From: an uncultured Spirochaetaceae bacterium
GTDB lineage: Bacteria; Spirochaetota; Spirochaetia; Sphaerochaetales; Sphaerochaetaceae
Length of the DNA stretch: 60,717 nucleotides
Direction of reading: 5' to 3'
Assembly: GCA_900321635.1 (NCBI GenBank)
Contig: ONWV01000001.1
Location: forward strand, 1 to 60,717
The first letter of the stretch is position 1. The number at the start of each line of letters is the position of its first letter. The notes below the pieces were generated by a model. That model was not told where the DNA came from. It saw only the letters and a program-made list of their open reading frames with translations, and searched no databases. Both the position numbers and the translations under genes were made by a program. Shown one piece after another: positions 1-8,679 of this stretch.

Positions 1-320
1 TCACCTTCTGCCAAAAGATTGCCAACACCAGCACTTAGACCTTCCGATAATATATTAACTAAGAAATTCAGTTTGTTAATAATCATGGTATAATTACCAT
101 AGAAAGCAACCTTGACAACAGAGACAAACATACCAACCATGATTTCGTCACTGCGATAGAGAATAAAATCTTTAATCTTTTGAACAAAAATTTGGCGGGT
201 CTTTTTCAGTACTTCAGGATATTTCTTTAAATTTTGTCGTCCTTTCTTCAAGTCAATATTGACCCATGGATATAATTGTTGGATACGGTGATTGAAAATG
301 ATGATACCAATGAAGTTGAT
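1..320 (-). other. Flippase-like (Wzx) segment fused in frame to the TamB-like gene
   Basis: The minus-strand frame reads like the middle of an oligosaccharide flippase: a helix with FIGIIIF, then RIQQLYPWV, a charged cytosolic loop, SDEIMVGMFVSVVKV, YGNYTMIINKLN and SAGVGNLLAEG. These match the MATE/MVF-fold exporters of O-antigen units. Base composition is visibly AT-richer and codons end more often in A/T than in the rest of the gene. The switch lies around 305-330. A contig-end assembly chimera is the likeliest explanation; a true gene fusion or recombination scar is possible. Confidence 0.6.
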
Positions 321-3300
321 GAAGGAATTATCCTTTTCTGGATAGTAGAACTCAATGTCGTGGCCTGTTGTAATTGTGACATCAAGTTCCATTGGATTTT
401 CGGAAGAAGAAGGAGCATAGTACCACTGGGGCAACTCATTCTCGATTCTGAATGAAATCAGCGCATTTGTTACGTTTATGTCGGCTACAAACCTGTTCGG
501 ACCGCTGTAGATGCCGTAGTCTATATAACCTGTCACATCTCCGCGGACATCCATCTCAAAGTCGGACACATTCGGATACCAGAAGTCAATCGGGGTGTCC
601 TTGTTCACATTCAGCCTGACGTTGAAGGATTCGAATTTTCCTCTCTGCATGGTCATATCAACAGCAACATCGCCGTAGAAATACCTTCCGTCGGCCTCGC
701 TGTAACCTGACATTGGAGTCTTTGAGATTGATATCACATGGTCGTTCAGCGAGACGGCAACGTTCTTTGCGGTCATGACCTGGTCCGGCAGATAGAACAG
801 CGTCATTTCATATGACTGACAATAGGCCATTCCGTAGAAACTTGGATTGGACGGGGTTCCGCAGATGAAGACATCTCCTGTCACTATTCCATCCCTGAAT
901 CCGAAATCAGGGGCATTGATGAACTGGTTCAGAATCGGAAGCGGGAACTGAATGTCCGTAACCATGAGATCCAGACGGCTTCCCAGATATCCTTTTGCAT
1001 TGAAGCCGAATATGAAATCATGCTCGATTCCTATATCCGTATAACCTGTCGTCAGGTCTATGTAGCCGTGAAGCATGTTTCCGCTGAGATTGAGAATTCC
1101 GTTTGACAGGTTCACATCAAGCTTTGTATCGGCAACCTCATATCCGTCTTCAAGATGAACATCCGAGATTCCCATGGTGAAATCCACGCTGTAAGTACCG
1201 CCAGATATAATCTGGAGAATGCTGTCTGTAAGGGATTCGACCTTGGAGTTGATTGCAATCCTGGCACTTTGAGTGACAAGGTCCCCTGATTTGAAAAGCT
1301 TTTCGTTCTTGACGCCGAAAGATCCGTCAAGAATCATCTGCTTGAAATCCGCGACAAAATTGATGTCATTGACCTGAAGATTCCCAAGCTTTCCCTTGGA
1401 ATCATACATTGTCACAGCCAGGTCATCGTAGATGAGATTCAGGTCAAAGCTGTTGCTCTGTCCCCAGCTCAGATTACCTTTGGCATAGAATGCGCTGTCA
1501 CGCTGGCCCAAGGCAGACATGCTGATTTGCACACCGTCCGTCTTGTTGTCGTTGTATTTCATATCCAGGTAGAACTGATCATCCGTAACCGATGCATGCA
1601 GCTTTGATAGGCTTGACGGAGATGTGAAGTCCATAAAACCTTCAAGGTCCTTTGTATCAAGCTTAAGAAGCGACGGAATATCCTTGAATGAGAAATCCAA
1701 GGATCCTTCAAGCCTATGGACCTCCGAGTCAACTTCAACCGATGCCTGTGTAATCAGAACCCGTCTGTTGGAGAAATCAAGATCAAACCCTACTCCGAAT
1801 CCATTGGAAAGATGTGCATCAAAATGCTTAAGACCGATTCTATACTCAGAAGTTGAAGTATTGAATGTGGCATCAATGAAGCTTTCTATATCCAAAGAGA
1901 TGTTATCTCTGGGATAAATCTGAAGATGCTTGAGCACTCCTCCAAGTTTTATTAGTTCCTCATCCTTTCCTAGATTCAGAGACAGAAGATCTCCTTCAAA
2001 GGAAATTCTAGCAGGGCTCACGGATGCATTTGCCTTCAGATTGATGGGATCCTTGCCCAGAACAGGAGCCTTGATTCTGACATCAGCCTCAATGCTGTTC
2101 AGATCCTGCCAATTGACGTTTCCCCAAAGGCCGGCGTCCTCCACCAAAGGAGAAGTGAGATTGAATTCATAGGTTCTCATTCCCCTTGTATGGGAGAATA
2201 CCATCTGGGCAAGTTCGCTTCCGTCCGAAGCATTCTGAAGAAGAAGTCTTCCGTCAGGAATAAGCTCAGCAATCTCAAGCGTTCCTTCATAAGAAAGTCT
2301 CAGGCCCTCAGCCGTCACGGCAAGGGTTTCAATCGTGGCCGTACCATTGTCCAGAGTCGACTCGAATGTGAATGCAGCGCTTATGGGAGACTCCCCTACG
2401 TTCAGATCACGCACCGCCGTGTTGATCGAAACTCTGCCGTTATTCACGGCCCTGATGAGATCCGTATCCCGAGGAAGGCTCTGAATCTTTCCCTTCAGAA
2501 GTGTTCCGATATAATCAGAGAAGCCCTCATCCAGCCGTGCATTGATTACTACGTTTCCGTTGACCGCAGTCTTTTCCGAAACAAGGCCGGTCTTTTCAAG
2601 AACAGCGTCATAAAAGCCTTTGTAAGTATATGGGAGCAGGTTGCTCAGGAACATGTTCAGCTGAAGCTGACCGCCGTAATAGCCGAAAAAAGCACTGATA
2701 TCGTTGGAGCTTCTAAGTTCTCCTCTGACAGTTCCATCATCATTGAGATTAAAAGAGGCGCTTGCGCTGCTGCTAAGACTTGCCATCCTGATATCTGATA
2801 CCTGGAAGTCCGCACTTTTGATACTCAGATCCGAACCCAAAGCGGCATCGGCATCCACATTGAACGAAAAATCACGGACAAGAGGACTTTCGATGTTGCC
2901 GAGAACTGCAGAGCGCACCCTTAAGCCAAGGCCTGTGGAAGAATAGGAATAATCCAGAACAAGAGTTGAGACATCAAGACTGTTGATGCCCTCCTCTTTC
3001 AGACCTGAGAAAACGGTATTCTTCAGACTCAGCTGGCCCAGGCTGCTGAGATTGGCTGTATTCAGGGAAATGTCACCTGAAAGACCATGAGAAGACAAGC
3101 TCTTATCCGATAAGGAAACCTTGATGTCATCCGTGGCAATACCGGCCGAGGCTCCCTCTTTTCCGTCATATGAAGTTGAGAGAACAAGGTTGCTTACTGA
3201 AAAGTCAGCCCCGAGGCCTGCGACAGATCCTCCGGTTTTTCTTATGTCCATCTTCAGAGTCGCAACAGAAGAAGATGTGTCATAGTCAGCATTGACCGTA

Positions 3301-4148
3301 AGACCGCTTACTGAGGCATCAATGTCCAGATCCGTGCCTTTGACTGCGGCATCATCCACATACAAGGCTGCAGAAATCTTGGAGTCCCGGATTGTTGCTA
3401 TCGCCGACCCGGCGTCAAGCTTCAGAAGGTCCCCGTAACGGCCGTCTGCGATTGAAAGATATGCTGTCAGATCCTCTCCCATCGAGGCTCTTATATCATT
3501 GACAACAATCTCATCCGACCCGAATACTCTGGCAGAGATGAACGGAATGTTGAATGCTGCATCCTTTACGACATAGCCTTTGTCCATGTCCATTGTGGCA
3601 TTGATGCTGCCGCTTTTGGCCTGCATCTCATTGAAAGAGACATCAACGGTAAGATTCGAGACCCTGGCGGATATCGCAGTCTTTGAAAATGGAGGATCGG
3701 AGCTGTTATCTGTATCCTTGGCCTGAGACTGAGAAGGAGTCTCCGGGGCAGATACCATGGCCCTGATCTTTTCTATGGTTGAATCATTGATGTGGACTGA
3801 TGCATCCGAAACAAGAATATCGGCACGGGGACTGTTTAAGCCCATCGCGGCTCCTACAAGTCTGAGAATGTTGAGTGAGATATCCACATGGTCTATCCTC
3901 ACAGCCTCAAAGCCGTCATCCGTCATGACACGGACACCGTTGATTCTAAGGCCCTTCATCAGGGTGCTGCCTACGGATTCCATGGTGATACCAATCCCTG
4001 CATTCCCCTGTGAAATCACAGAACTGACGGCCTGTTTCACCTTCTTCAGCCCGTATGTGGATGCATGGAAAAACAGTACTGCAAGCAGCACTGTCACAAC
4101 CAGCAAAGCCGAGACAACAACTGAAGAGACCGTTCTTCTGAATTTCAT
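1..4148 (-). CDS. TamB/AsmA-like translocation and assembly protein, open at the left edge and apparently chimeric near its end
   Basis: One reading frame stays open from the ATG at 4148 to the window edge (about 1380 codons). The N-terminus has a basic start and one hydrophobic segment (residues about 9-27), a signal anchor. It is followed by some 1250 residues of low-complexity, Ser/Asp/Asn-rich beta-strand sequence typical of the AsmA/TamB (DUF490) proteins, which form hydrophobic grooves between inner and outer membranes and help lipid or outer-membrane protein transport. No close paralogue group can be assigned. From about base 320 leftwards the same frame encodes membrane sequence of a polysaccharide flippase, not the TamB C-terminus (see the separate entry). 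There is no Shine-Dalgarno; a -10 box lies 7 bases before the ATG. Strong for TamB-like, weak for any exact role. Confidence 0.72.
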   Translation of the reverse strand, partial: MKFRRTVSSVVVSALLVVTVLLAVLFFHASTYGLKKVKQAVSSVISQGNAGIGITMESVGSTLMKGLRINGVRVMTDDGFEAVRIDHVDISLNILRLVGAAMGLNSPRADILVSDASVHINDSTIEKIRAMVSAPETPSQSQAKDTDNSSDPPFSKTAISARVSNLTVDVSFNEMQAKSGSINATMDMDKGYVVKDAAFNIPFISARVFGSDEIVVNDIRASMGEDLTAYLSIADGRYGDLLKLDAGSAIATIRDSKISAALYVDDAAVKGTDLDIDASVSGLTVNADYDTSSSVATLKMDIRKTGGSVAGLGADFSVSNLVLSTSYDGKEGASAGIATDDIKVSLSDKSLSSHGLSGDISLNTANLSSLGQLSLKNTVFSGLKEEGINSLDVSTLVLDYSYSSTGLGLRVRSAVLGNIESPLVRDFSFNVDADAALGSDLSIKSADFQVSDIRMASLSSSASASFNLNDDGTVRGELRSSNDISAFFGYYGGQLQLNMFLSNLLPYTYKGFYDAVLEKTGLVSEKTAVNGNVVINARLDEGFSDYIGTLLKGKIQSLPRDTDLIRAVNNGRVSINTAVRDLNVGESPISAAFTFESTLDNGTATIETLAVTAEGLRLSYEGTLEIAELIPDGRLLLQNASDGSELAQMVFSHTRGMRTYEFNLTSPLVEDAGLWGNVNWQDLNSIEADVRIKAPVLGKDPINLKANASVSPARISFEGDLLSLNLGKDEELIKLGGVLKHLQIYPRDNISLDIESFIDATFNTSTSEYRIGLKHFDAHLSNGFGVGFDLDFSNRRVLITQASVEVDSEVHRLEGSLDFSFKDIPSLLKLDTKDLEGFMDFTSPSSLSKLHASVTDDQFYLDMKYNDNKTDGVQISMSALGQRDSAFYAKGNLSWGQSNSFDLNLIYDDLAVTMYDSKGKLGNLQVNDINFVADFKQMILDGSFGVKNEKLFKSGDLVTQSARIAINSKVESLTDSILQIISGGTYSVDFTMGISDVHLEDGYEVADTKLDVNLSNGILNLSGNMLHGYIDLTTGYTDIGIEHDFIFGFNAKGYLGSRLDLMVTDIQFPLPILNQFINAPDFGFRDGIVTGDVFICGTPSNPSFYGMAYCQSYEMTLFYLPDQVMTAKNVAVSLNDHVISISKTPMSGYSEADGRYFYGDVAVDMTMQRGKFESFNVRLNVNKDTPIDFWYPNVSDFEMDVRGDVTGYIDYGIYSGPNRFVADINVTNALISFRIENELPQWYYAPSSSENPMELDVTITTGHDIEFYYPEKDNSFINFIGIIIFNHRIQQLYPWVNIDLKKGRQNLKKYPEVLKKTRQIFVQKIKDFILYRSDEIMVGMFVSVVKVAFYGNYTMIINKLNFLVNILSEGLSAGVGNLLAEG

Positions 4149-4155
4149 CGCTACG

Positions 4156-4184
4156 ATTATAACAGCTAGAAGCTCATTACGTAA
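4156..4184 (-). promoter_or_regulatory. Promoter of the TamB-like gene, leaderless type
   Basis: On the minus strand TTACGT (4184-4179), a 17-base spacer and a perfect TATAAT (4161-4156) are followed 7 bases later by the ATG at 4148. No Shine-Dalgarno fits between them, so the transcript probably begins at or next to the start codon. Confidence 0.55.
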
Positions 4185-4193
4185 TATATATGA

Positions 4194-4223
4194 TTGAAAT
4201 ACACACGCGTTTTTGGGTATATT
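4194..4223 (+). promoter_or_regulatory. Probable promoter of the thymidylate kinase gene
   Basis: TTGAAA (4194-4199), 18-base spacer, TATATT (4218-4223). The predicted start near 4230 leaves a short leader carrying the GGAGG at 4245-4249. Confidence 0.45.
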
Positions 4224-4253
4224 TTCATTGGGATTGGTGCCATGGGAGGTTGT

Positions 4254-4865
4254 ATGGCTGATGTTCTGAAAGGGTTCTGGGTACTTGAAGGCCTGGATGG
4301 TGCAGGAACAACTACGCAACTTAAGAATCTTGAGGCCTACATGCATGGCAAGGGAATAAGCGTTTTCCGCACAGCCGAGCCCACAATCTACGAATCAGGC
4401 CTTTTGATCAGGCGTGTTCTTAGCGGTCAGTTCAAAGTCCCTCAGTCAACAACAGCCTATCTCTTTGCCGCCGACCGCGACAATCATCTTAATAACAGTG
4501 AGTACGGAATCAAGGCACACCTTGCGATGGGCGAAAAGGTCATCTGCGACAGGTATTTCTTCTCATCCTTGGCATACCAGAGCATCGGATTTGATTTTGA
4601 CGAGGTTCAGCGCCTGAACAGCGCTTTTCCCTATCCCGAGCTTGTTTTGTATGTCGATACCCCTGCAGAGGACTGCATAAAGCGCATCGATTCACGTGGA
4701 AATGAAAAGGAAATCTATGAGAAGCTGGACTATCAGATAAAGGTCCGTGAAAACTACGAGCGTATCTTCTCCGCTCTTCCTCCCGGCTGCCGTCTCATCA
4801 GGGTCGACGGAACTCTTTCCCGTGAGGAAATCTTCGATTACCTGGTCAAGGAAATAGGAATCTGA
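4254..4865 (+). CDS. tmk: Thymidylate kinase (dTMP kinase)
   Basis: Phosphorylates dTMP to dTDP with ATP in DNA precursor synthesis; cytosolic. The 203-residue product has the usual length, the family N-terminus EGLDGAGTTTQ, the conserved AEPT segment, DRYFFSSLAYQS (the DRY/DRF motif contacting the nucleotide) and the VDTPAEDCIKRI stretch before the LID. The ATG at 4254 is chosen because GGAGG lies five bases upstream; an upstream in-frame start at 4194 would add 20 unrelated residues. Odd point: the P-loop, normally GxDGxGKTT, reads GLDGAGTTT, with Thr where the Walker A Lys is expected. Stands alone between the TamB-like gene and the BMP transporter operon. Confidence 0.9.
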   Translation: MADVLKGFWVLEGLDGAGTTTQLKNLEAYMHGKGISVFRTAEPTIYESGLLIRRVLSGQFKVPQSTTAYLFAADRDNHLNNSEYGIKAHLAMGEKVICDRYFFSSLAYQSIGFDFDEVQRLNSAFPYPELVLYVDTPAEDCIKRIDSRGNEKEIYEKLDYQIKVRENYERIFSALPPGCRLIRVDGTLSREEIFDYLVKEIGI

Positions 4866-4904
4866 GACCACAGGCACTTTGTTGCCATTTGTTGCATTTT
4901 TTTA

Positions 4905-4934
4905 TTGCGACCGCATTTTTCACTGTGGTAGAAT
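4905..4934 (+). promoter_or_regulatory. Promoter of the BMP-type ABC transporter operon
   Basis: TTGCGA (4905-4910), 18-base spacer, TAGAAT (4929-4934). The predicted leader is about 40 bases and ends with GGAGGA before the GTG start at 4983. Confidence 0.5.
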
Positions 4935-4982
4935 TGCAATATCGTATGATTGTCCTTCATTGCAAGGCGGAGGAACGAAATA

Positions 4983-6518
4983 GTGCAAACAAACTGTGCA
5001 ATTGAACTGAAGAACATCAGAAAGACCTTCGGTTCTGTTGTCGCCAATGACGAGATCAACCTCCAGATAAACAAAGGAGAGATTCTCTGTCTGCTCGGAG
5101 AGAACGGAAGCGGAAAAACAACTCTGATGAACATGCTCTCAGGAATCTACCAGCCAGACAGCGGAGAAATCTACAAAGAAGGCAGCCTTGTCTCCATAAG
5201 ATCACCCCGCGATGCCTATGCTCTTGGAATCGGAATGATTCACCAGCATTACCATCTGGTAGACGTATTCACCGCAGCCCAGAACATCATCCTAGGAATG
5301 GATGACCAGAAACTGGACCTAAGTGCGGTTAACGACAAGGTCAAGGAAATCTGTGACAGATACGGCTTCCACGTGGACCCCAAGAAGAAGGTCTACGACA
5401 TGTCGGTTTCACAGAAGCAGACAATCGAGATTGTCAAAGTCCTCTACAGAGGAGCCGAGATACTGATTCTTGACGAGCCTACCGCTGTCCTTACACCGCA
5501 GGAGACCGACAAGCTGTTCGCCGTTCTGCGGAACATGAAGAAGGACAACAAGGCCATAGTCCTTATCACACATAAGCTGGCTGAGGTTCTTGCCGTATCC
5601 GATAAAGTTGCTATCCTCAGAAAGGGAAAGTACATCGGAATCGTCGAGACAAAGGATGCCACGGCACAGTCGCTTACCGACATGATGGTCGGACGTGCCG
5701 TAAAGCTTAACATCAACCGCCCTGTCTATGACAATCCTCATGACAAGCTTGTTGTAAACGGCCTCACGGTTGTGGACAACGAAGGCGTAAGCAGACTTGA
5801 TAATGTCTCATTCACCGCAAAGGCCGGAGAGATTCTGGGAGTCGCCGGAATCGCAGGATCCGGTCAGAGGGAACTTCTGGAGTCCATCACAGGTCTCTAC
5901 CCCATCAAGAGCGGATCGATTAAGTTCGTCAATGAGGACGGAAGCACGAATGAGCTTGTGGGAAAGACACCTATGCAGATCCGTCAGGCCGGAGTCGGAA
6001 TGGGCTTTGTTCCTGAAGACAGACTCGGAATGGGTCTTGTAGGTTCAATGGGAATGACAAGCAACATGATGCTCAGATCCTGGAGAAACGGAAGGAGCAT
6101 CTTCTTCAACAAGAAGTCGCCTGAGGCACTTGCAAACAAGGTCTGGAAGAATCTTGAGGTTGTCACCCCCTCCACAGACTTCCCTGTAAGAAGAATGAGC
6201 GGAGGAAACATCCAGAAGGTCCTTGTCGGAAGAGAAATTGCATCAAGACCACCGGTTCTTCTTACCGCATATGCAGTAAGAGGTCTGGATATCAATACTT
6301 CCTATGCCATCTACAACCTCCTAACAGACCAGAAGATGAGCGGCTCTGCCGTCATGTATGTCGGTGAGGAGCTGGATGTTCTTCTTGAGCTCTGCGACAG
6401 GATTCTGGTCCTGTGCGGAGGAAAGGTCAGCGGCATTGTGGATGCAAGAAAAACAACCAAGGAAGAAATCGGACTTCTTATGACCACAGTAGGCGGACAT
6501 GAAGGAGGTGAACAATGA
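4983..6518 (+). CDS. BMP-family ABC importer, double ATPase subunit
   Basis: Powers import of a nucleoside-like (or riboflavin-like) ligand with the two permeases and the binding protein that follow. About 511 residues carry two ATPase domains as in RbsA/MglA/NupO proteins. Domain 1 has GENGSGKTT (Walker A), a weak signature (SVSQKQ) and LILDEPT (Walker B). Domain 2 has GIAGSGQRE in place of Walker A and MSGGNIQK as signature, with a degenerate Walker B (LLTAYAVRGLD), so only one site is likely fully catalytic, as usual in this group. The GTG start follows GGAGGA by about eight bases; an ATG at 4950 is in frame but has no Shine-Dalgarno. The gene overlaps the next by 4 bases (ATGA), indicating translational coupling. 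Substrate not deducible. Confidence 0.88.
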   Translation: MQTNCAIELKNIRKTFGSVVANDEINLQINKGEILCLLGENGSGKTTLMNMLSGIYQPDSGEIYKEGSLVSIRSPRDAYALGIGMIHQHYHLVDVFTAAQNIILGMDDQKLDLSAVNDKVKEICDRYGFHVDPKKKVYDMSVSQKQTIEIVKVLYRGAEILILDEPTAVLTPQETDKLFAVLRNMKKDNKAIVLITHKLAEVLAVSDKVAILRKGKYIGIVETKDATAQSLTDMMVGRAVKLNINRPVYDNPHDKLVVNGLTVVDNEGVSRLDNVSFTAKAGEILGVAGIAGSGQRELLESITGLYPIKSGSIKFVNEDGSTNELVGKTPMQIRQAGVGMGFVPEDRLGMGLVGSMGMTSNMMLRSWRNGRSIFFNKKSPEALANKVWKNLEVVTPSTDFPVRRMSGGNIQKVLVGREIASRPPVLLTAYAVRGLDINTSYAIYNLLTDQKMSGSAVMYVGEELDVLLELCDRILVLCGGKVSGIVDARKTTKEEIGLLMTTVGGHEGGEQ

Positions 6519-7609
6519 GCGAAGCTGGAAAAACTCCTCTTATCAGGCTTGTCAAACGCGTAAAGGGAGACATGATAAGCCCCAGAAAGATCTGGGCCAT
6601 CAGAATCGGATCAATTCTGTTTGCATTCATTTTGGGAATGATTCCAATCCTCATGGCAGGTTCCAACCCGTTCCAGAGCTATGGAATCATCATAAGCGGC
6701 GCACTTTCAAAGCCCGGCTATATCAGACAGACGGTTAAGCGTGCAGTTCCTCTTTTGGGAGCCGCATTGGCTATTGCCCCGTGTTTCAAGATGCGCTTCT
6801 GGAACATCGGAGCCGAAGGTCAGATCACGATGGGTGCCATTTTCGCATCTGCTATCGCAATCTGGTTCCAGGACAGCATCCCTGCCCTTCCGCTTCTTAC
6901 CCTGATGATGCTTGCAGGAATTGCAGGCGGAGCCTTATGGGCTTTTATTCCAGGTTTCTTCAAGGCAAAATACAACACCAATGAGACGCTCTTTACGCTC
7001 ATGATGAACTACATAGCCATCGGCATTGTCAGATGGCTTCAGGGCGGACCCTGGGAAGGAAGACCCGGAACACAGATCATTCCGATGTTCAAGGATAACG
7101 CAAGACTTCCCAACGTCTTCGGAATCTACTGCGGATGGATCATCGTCTTAATCCTTGTAGTGGTTGTACATATCTACATGAACTTCACAAAGCACGGTTA
7201 TGAGGTCGCCGTCATAGGTGACTCCATCAACACAGCCCGCTACGCCGGAATGAACGTCGGTTGGGTCATGATGAGAACCATGCTCTTTTCAGGTGCCATC
7301 TGCGGATGTGTCGGTTGGATGCTTGTCTCAGGTGCAAACGGAACACTGAATGCCGATGTCGCAGGAGGCGTAGGTTTTACCGCAATTACGGTAGCCTGGC
7401 TCAGCCAGCTGAACAGCTTCGCAATGATAATCATTGCAGGCATTCTGGCCATCATCGGAAAAGGTTCAACAACGCTTCAGACAAAACTCAACGTTCCTGC
7501 ATCAGTTGCTGATATCGTTTCCGGAATACTGCTCTTCTGTATGCTCGGTTGTGAGTTCTTCATCAACTACAGGATGGTATTCAGAGGAAAGAAGGAGGGC
7601 AAAGTATGA
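6515..7609 (+). CDS. BMP-family ABC importer, first permease
   Basis: Inner-membrane subunit of the same importer, 364 residues with about nine or ten hydrophobic helices, related to the branched-chain amino acid/RbsC permease superfamily and the NupP/YufP group. Characteristic stretches are the central WNIGAEGQI segment, NTNETLFTLMMNYIA, and GYEVAVIGDSINTARYAGMNV, the cytosolic coupling helix region that contacts the ATPase. Overlaps its neighbours on both sides by 4 bases, so the three genes are tightly coupled. The first 30 residues are basic and cytosolic. Confidence 0.9.
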   Translation: MSEAGKTPLIRLVKRVKGDMISPRKIWAIRIGSILFAFILGMIPILMAGSNPFQSYGIIISGALSKPGYIRQTVKRAVPLLGAALAIAPCFKMRFWNIGAEGQITMGAIFASAIAIWFQDSIPALPLLTLMMLAGIAGGALWAFIPGFFKAKYNTNETLFTLMMNYIAIGIVRWLQGGPWEGRPGTQIIPMFKDNARLPNVFGIYCGWIIVLILVVVVHIYMNFTKHGYEVAVIGDSINTARYAGMNVGWVMMRTMLFSGAICGCVGWMLVSGANGTLNADVAGGVGFTAITVAWLSQLNSFAMIIIAGILAIIGKGSTTLQTKLNVPASVADIVSGILLFCMLGCEFFINYRMVFRGKKEGKV

Positions 7610-8598
7610 GCTTCCTTAATTCAGTAGTACTTCTTTTCGCAGCAGCAGGAGCCTACGGCACTGCTCTGATGTTCGGAACCATAGGTGAGATCCTCACTGA
7701 GAAATCCGGTAACCTGAACCTTGGTGTGGAAGGAATCATGTACATGGGAGGAATCTTCGGTCTTATTGCTCCTAACATGTACGAGATGGCTGTCGGTGAC
7801 AGCGCAAGTCCGTTTGTCGCAATCATTCTTGCAATACTTGCCTCGTTTGCAGTCGGAGCCATAGCCGGAGCATTATTCTCCTTCATCACAGTAACCCTTC
7901 GTGCGAACCAGAACGTCACAGGTCTTGCAATGACAACTTTCGGCACAGGTGTCGCAAAGTTCGCAGGAGAGCTCAGAAGAATGCAGGTCGGCGGTTATGT
8001 AACCCTTTCAAACAAGATGAAGTTCGCCTTTGACAAGCACTTCATGCCGGACTTTTTGAAGAAGATTCCCGTCATCGGAAAGATTCTTTTCGACCAGTCG
8101 GAATTCTTCTATCTTGCAATCATCGCCGCAGTTCTGCTTCACCTCTTTCTGACAAAGACAAAGACAGGTCTTTATCTCAGGTCTGTCGGAGAGTCCCCTG
8201 TCACAGCTGATGCCGCAGGTATCAACATCACAAAGTACAAGTACCTTGCAACCATGATCGGAGGCGGAATCTCTGCAATCGGAGGTATGGTCTACACAAT
8301 GACAACAGCAGGCTGTGTCTGGATCGAGGCTTCTCTTGCCGGAACCGGATGGCTTGCAGTTGCACTTGTCATCTTCTGCACATGGAGACCTATAAACGGA
8401 ACATGGAGCTCAGTGTTGTTCGGAGCTTTGATGATCATGTATCTTAGAATCATCATAAAAGGCTTCCCTATCGAGCTTTACAAGATTCTTCCGTATGTGG
8501 TCACCATCGTAGTCCTGGTAATCACAAGTATGAAGAATATCAAGGACAAGCAGCCACCTGCATCACTTGGTCTGAATTATTTCAGAGAAGACAGGTAG
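7606..8598 (+). CDS. BMP-family ABC importer, second permease
   Basis: Second, non-identical membrane subunit (330 residues, NupQ/YufQ-like). Recognisable by TIGEILTEKSGNLNLGVEGIM near the N-terminus, the TVTLRANQNVTGLAMTTFG segment and the coupling sequence LYLRSVGESPVTADAAGINI. Several transmembrane helices with a short cytosolic C-terminus. Start ATG overlaps the stop of the first permease. An 81-base gap with a UUCG hairpin separates it from the binding-protein gene. Confidence 0.9.
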   Translation: MSFLNSVVLLFAAAGAYGTALMFGTIGEILTEKSGNLNLGVEGIMYMGGIFGLIAPNMYEMAVGDSASPFVAIILAILASFAVGAIAGALFSFITVTLRANQNVTGLAMTTFGTGVAKFAGELRRMQVGGYVTLSNKMKFAFDKHFMPDFLKKIPVIGKILFDQSEFFYLAIIAAVLLHLFLTKTKTGLYLRSVGESPVTADAAGINITKYKYLATMIGGGISAIGGMVYTMTTAGCVWIEASLAGTGWLAVALVIFCTWRPINGTWSSVLFGALMIMYLRIIIKGFPIELYKILPYVVTIVVLVITSMKNIKDKQPPASLGLNYFREDR

Positions 8599-8621
8599 GA
8601 CTTGGTGTGTTAGAATGATTT

Positions 8622-8635
8622 TAGTCTTCGGACTA
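8622..8635 (+). other. Intercistronic UUCG hairpin before the binding-protein gene
   Basis: TAGTC-TTCG-GACTA forms a short stem closed by a stable UUCG loop, 24 bases after the permease stop; a second small stem (GGGC/GCCC) lies at about 8655-8665. There is no U-tract, so it is not a classical terminator. It could protect the 3' message or lower read-through so that binding protein and membrane subunits are made in different amounts. Confidence 0.35.
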
Positions 8636-8679
8636 CATCATATTTAAAAATGATGGGCTTGGCCCACAAAGGAGTGTTT

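Noticed and set aside
2190-2798. Plus-strand open frame of about 200 codons
   Set aside because: Antisense to the TamB-like gene, which is continuous on the minus strand; no RBS and no family resemblance.
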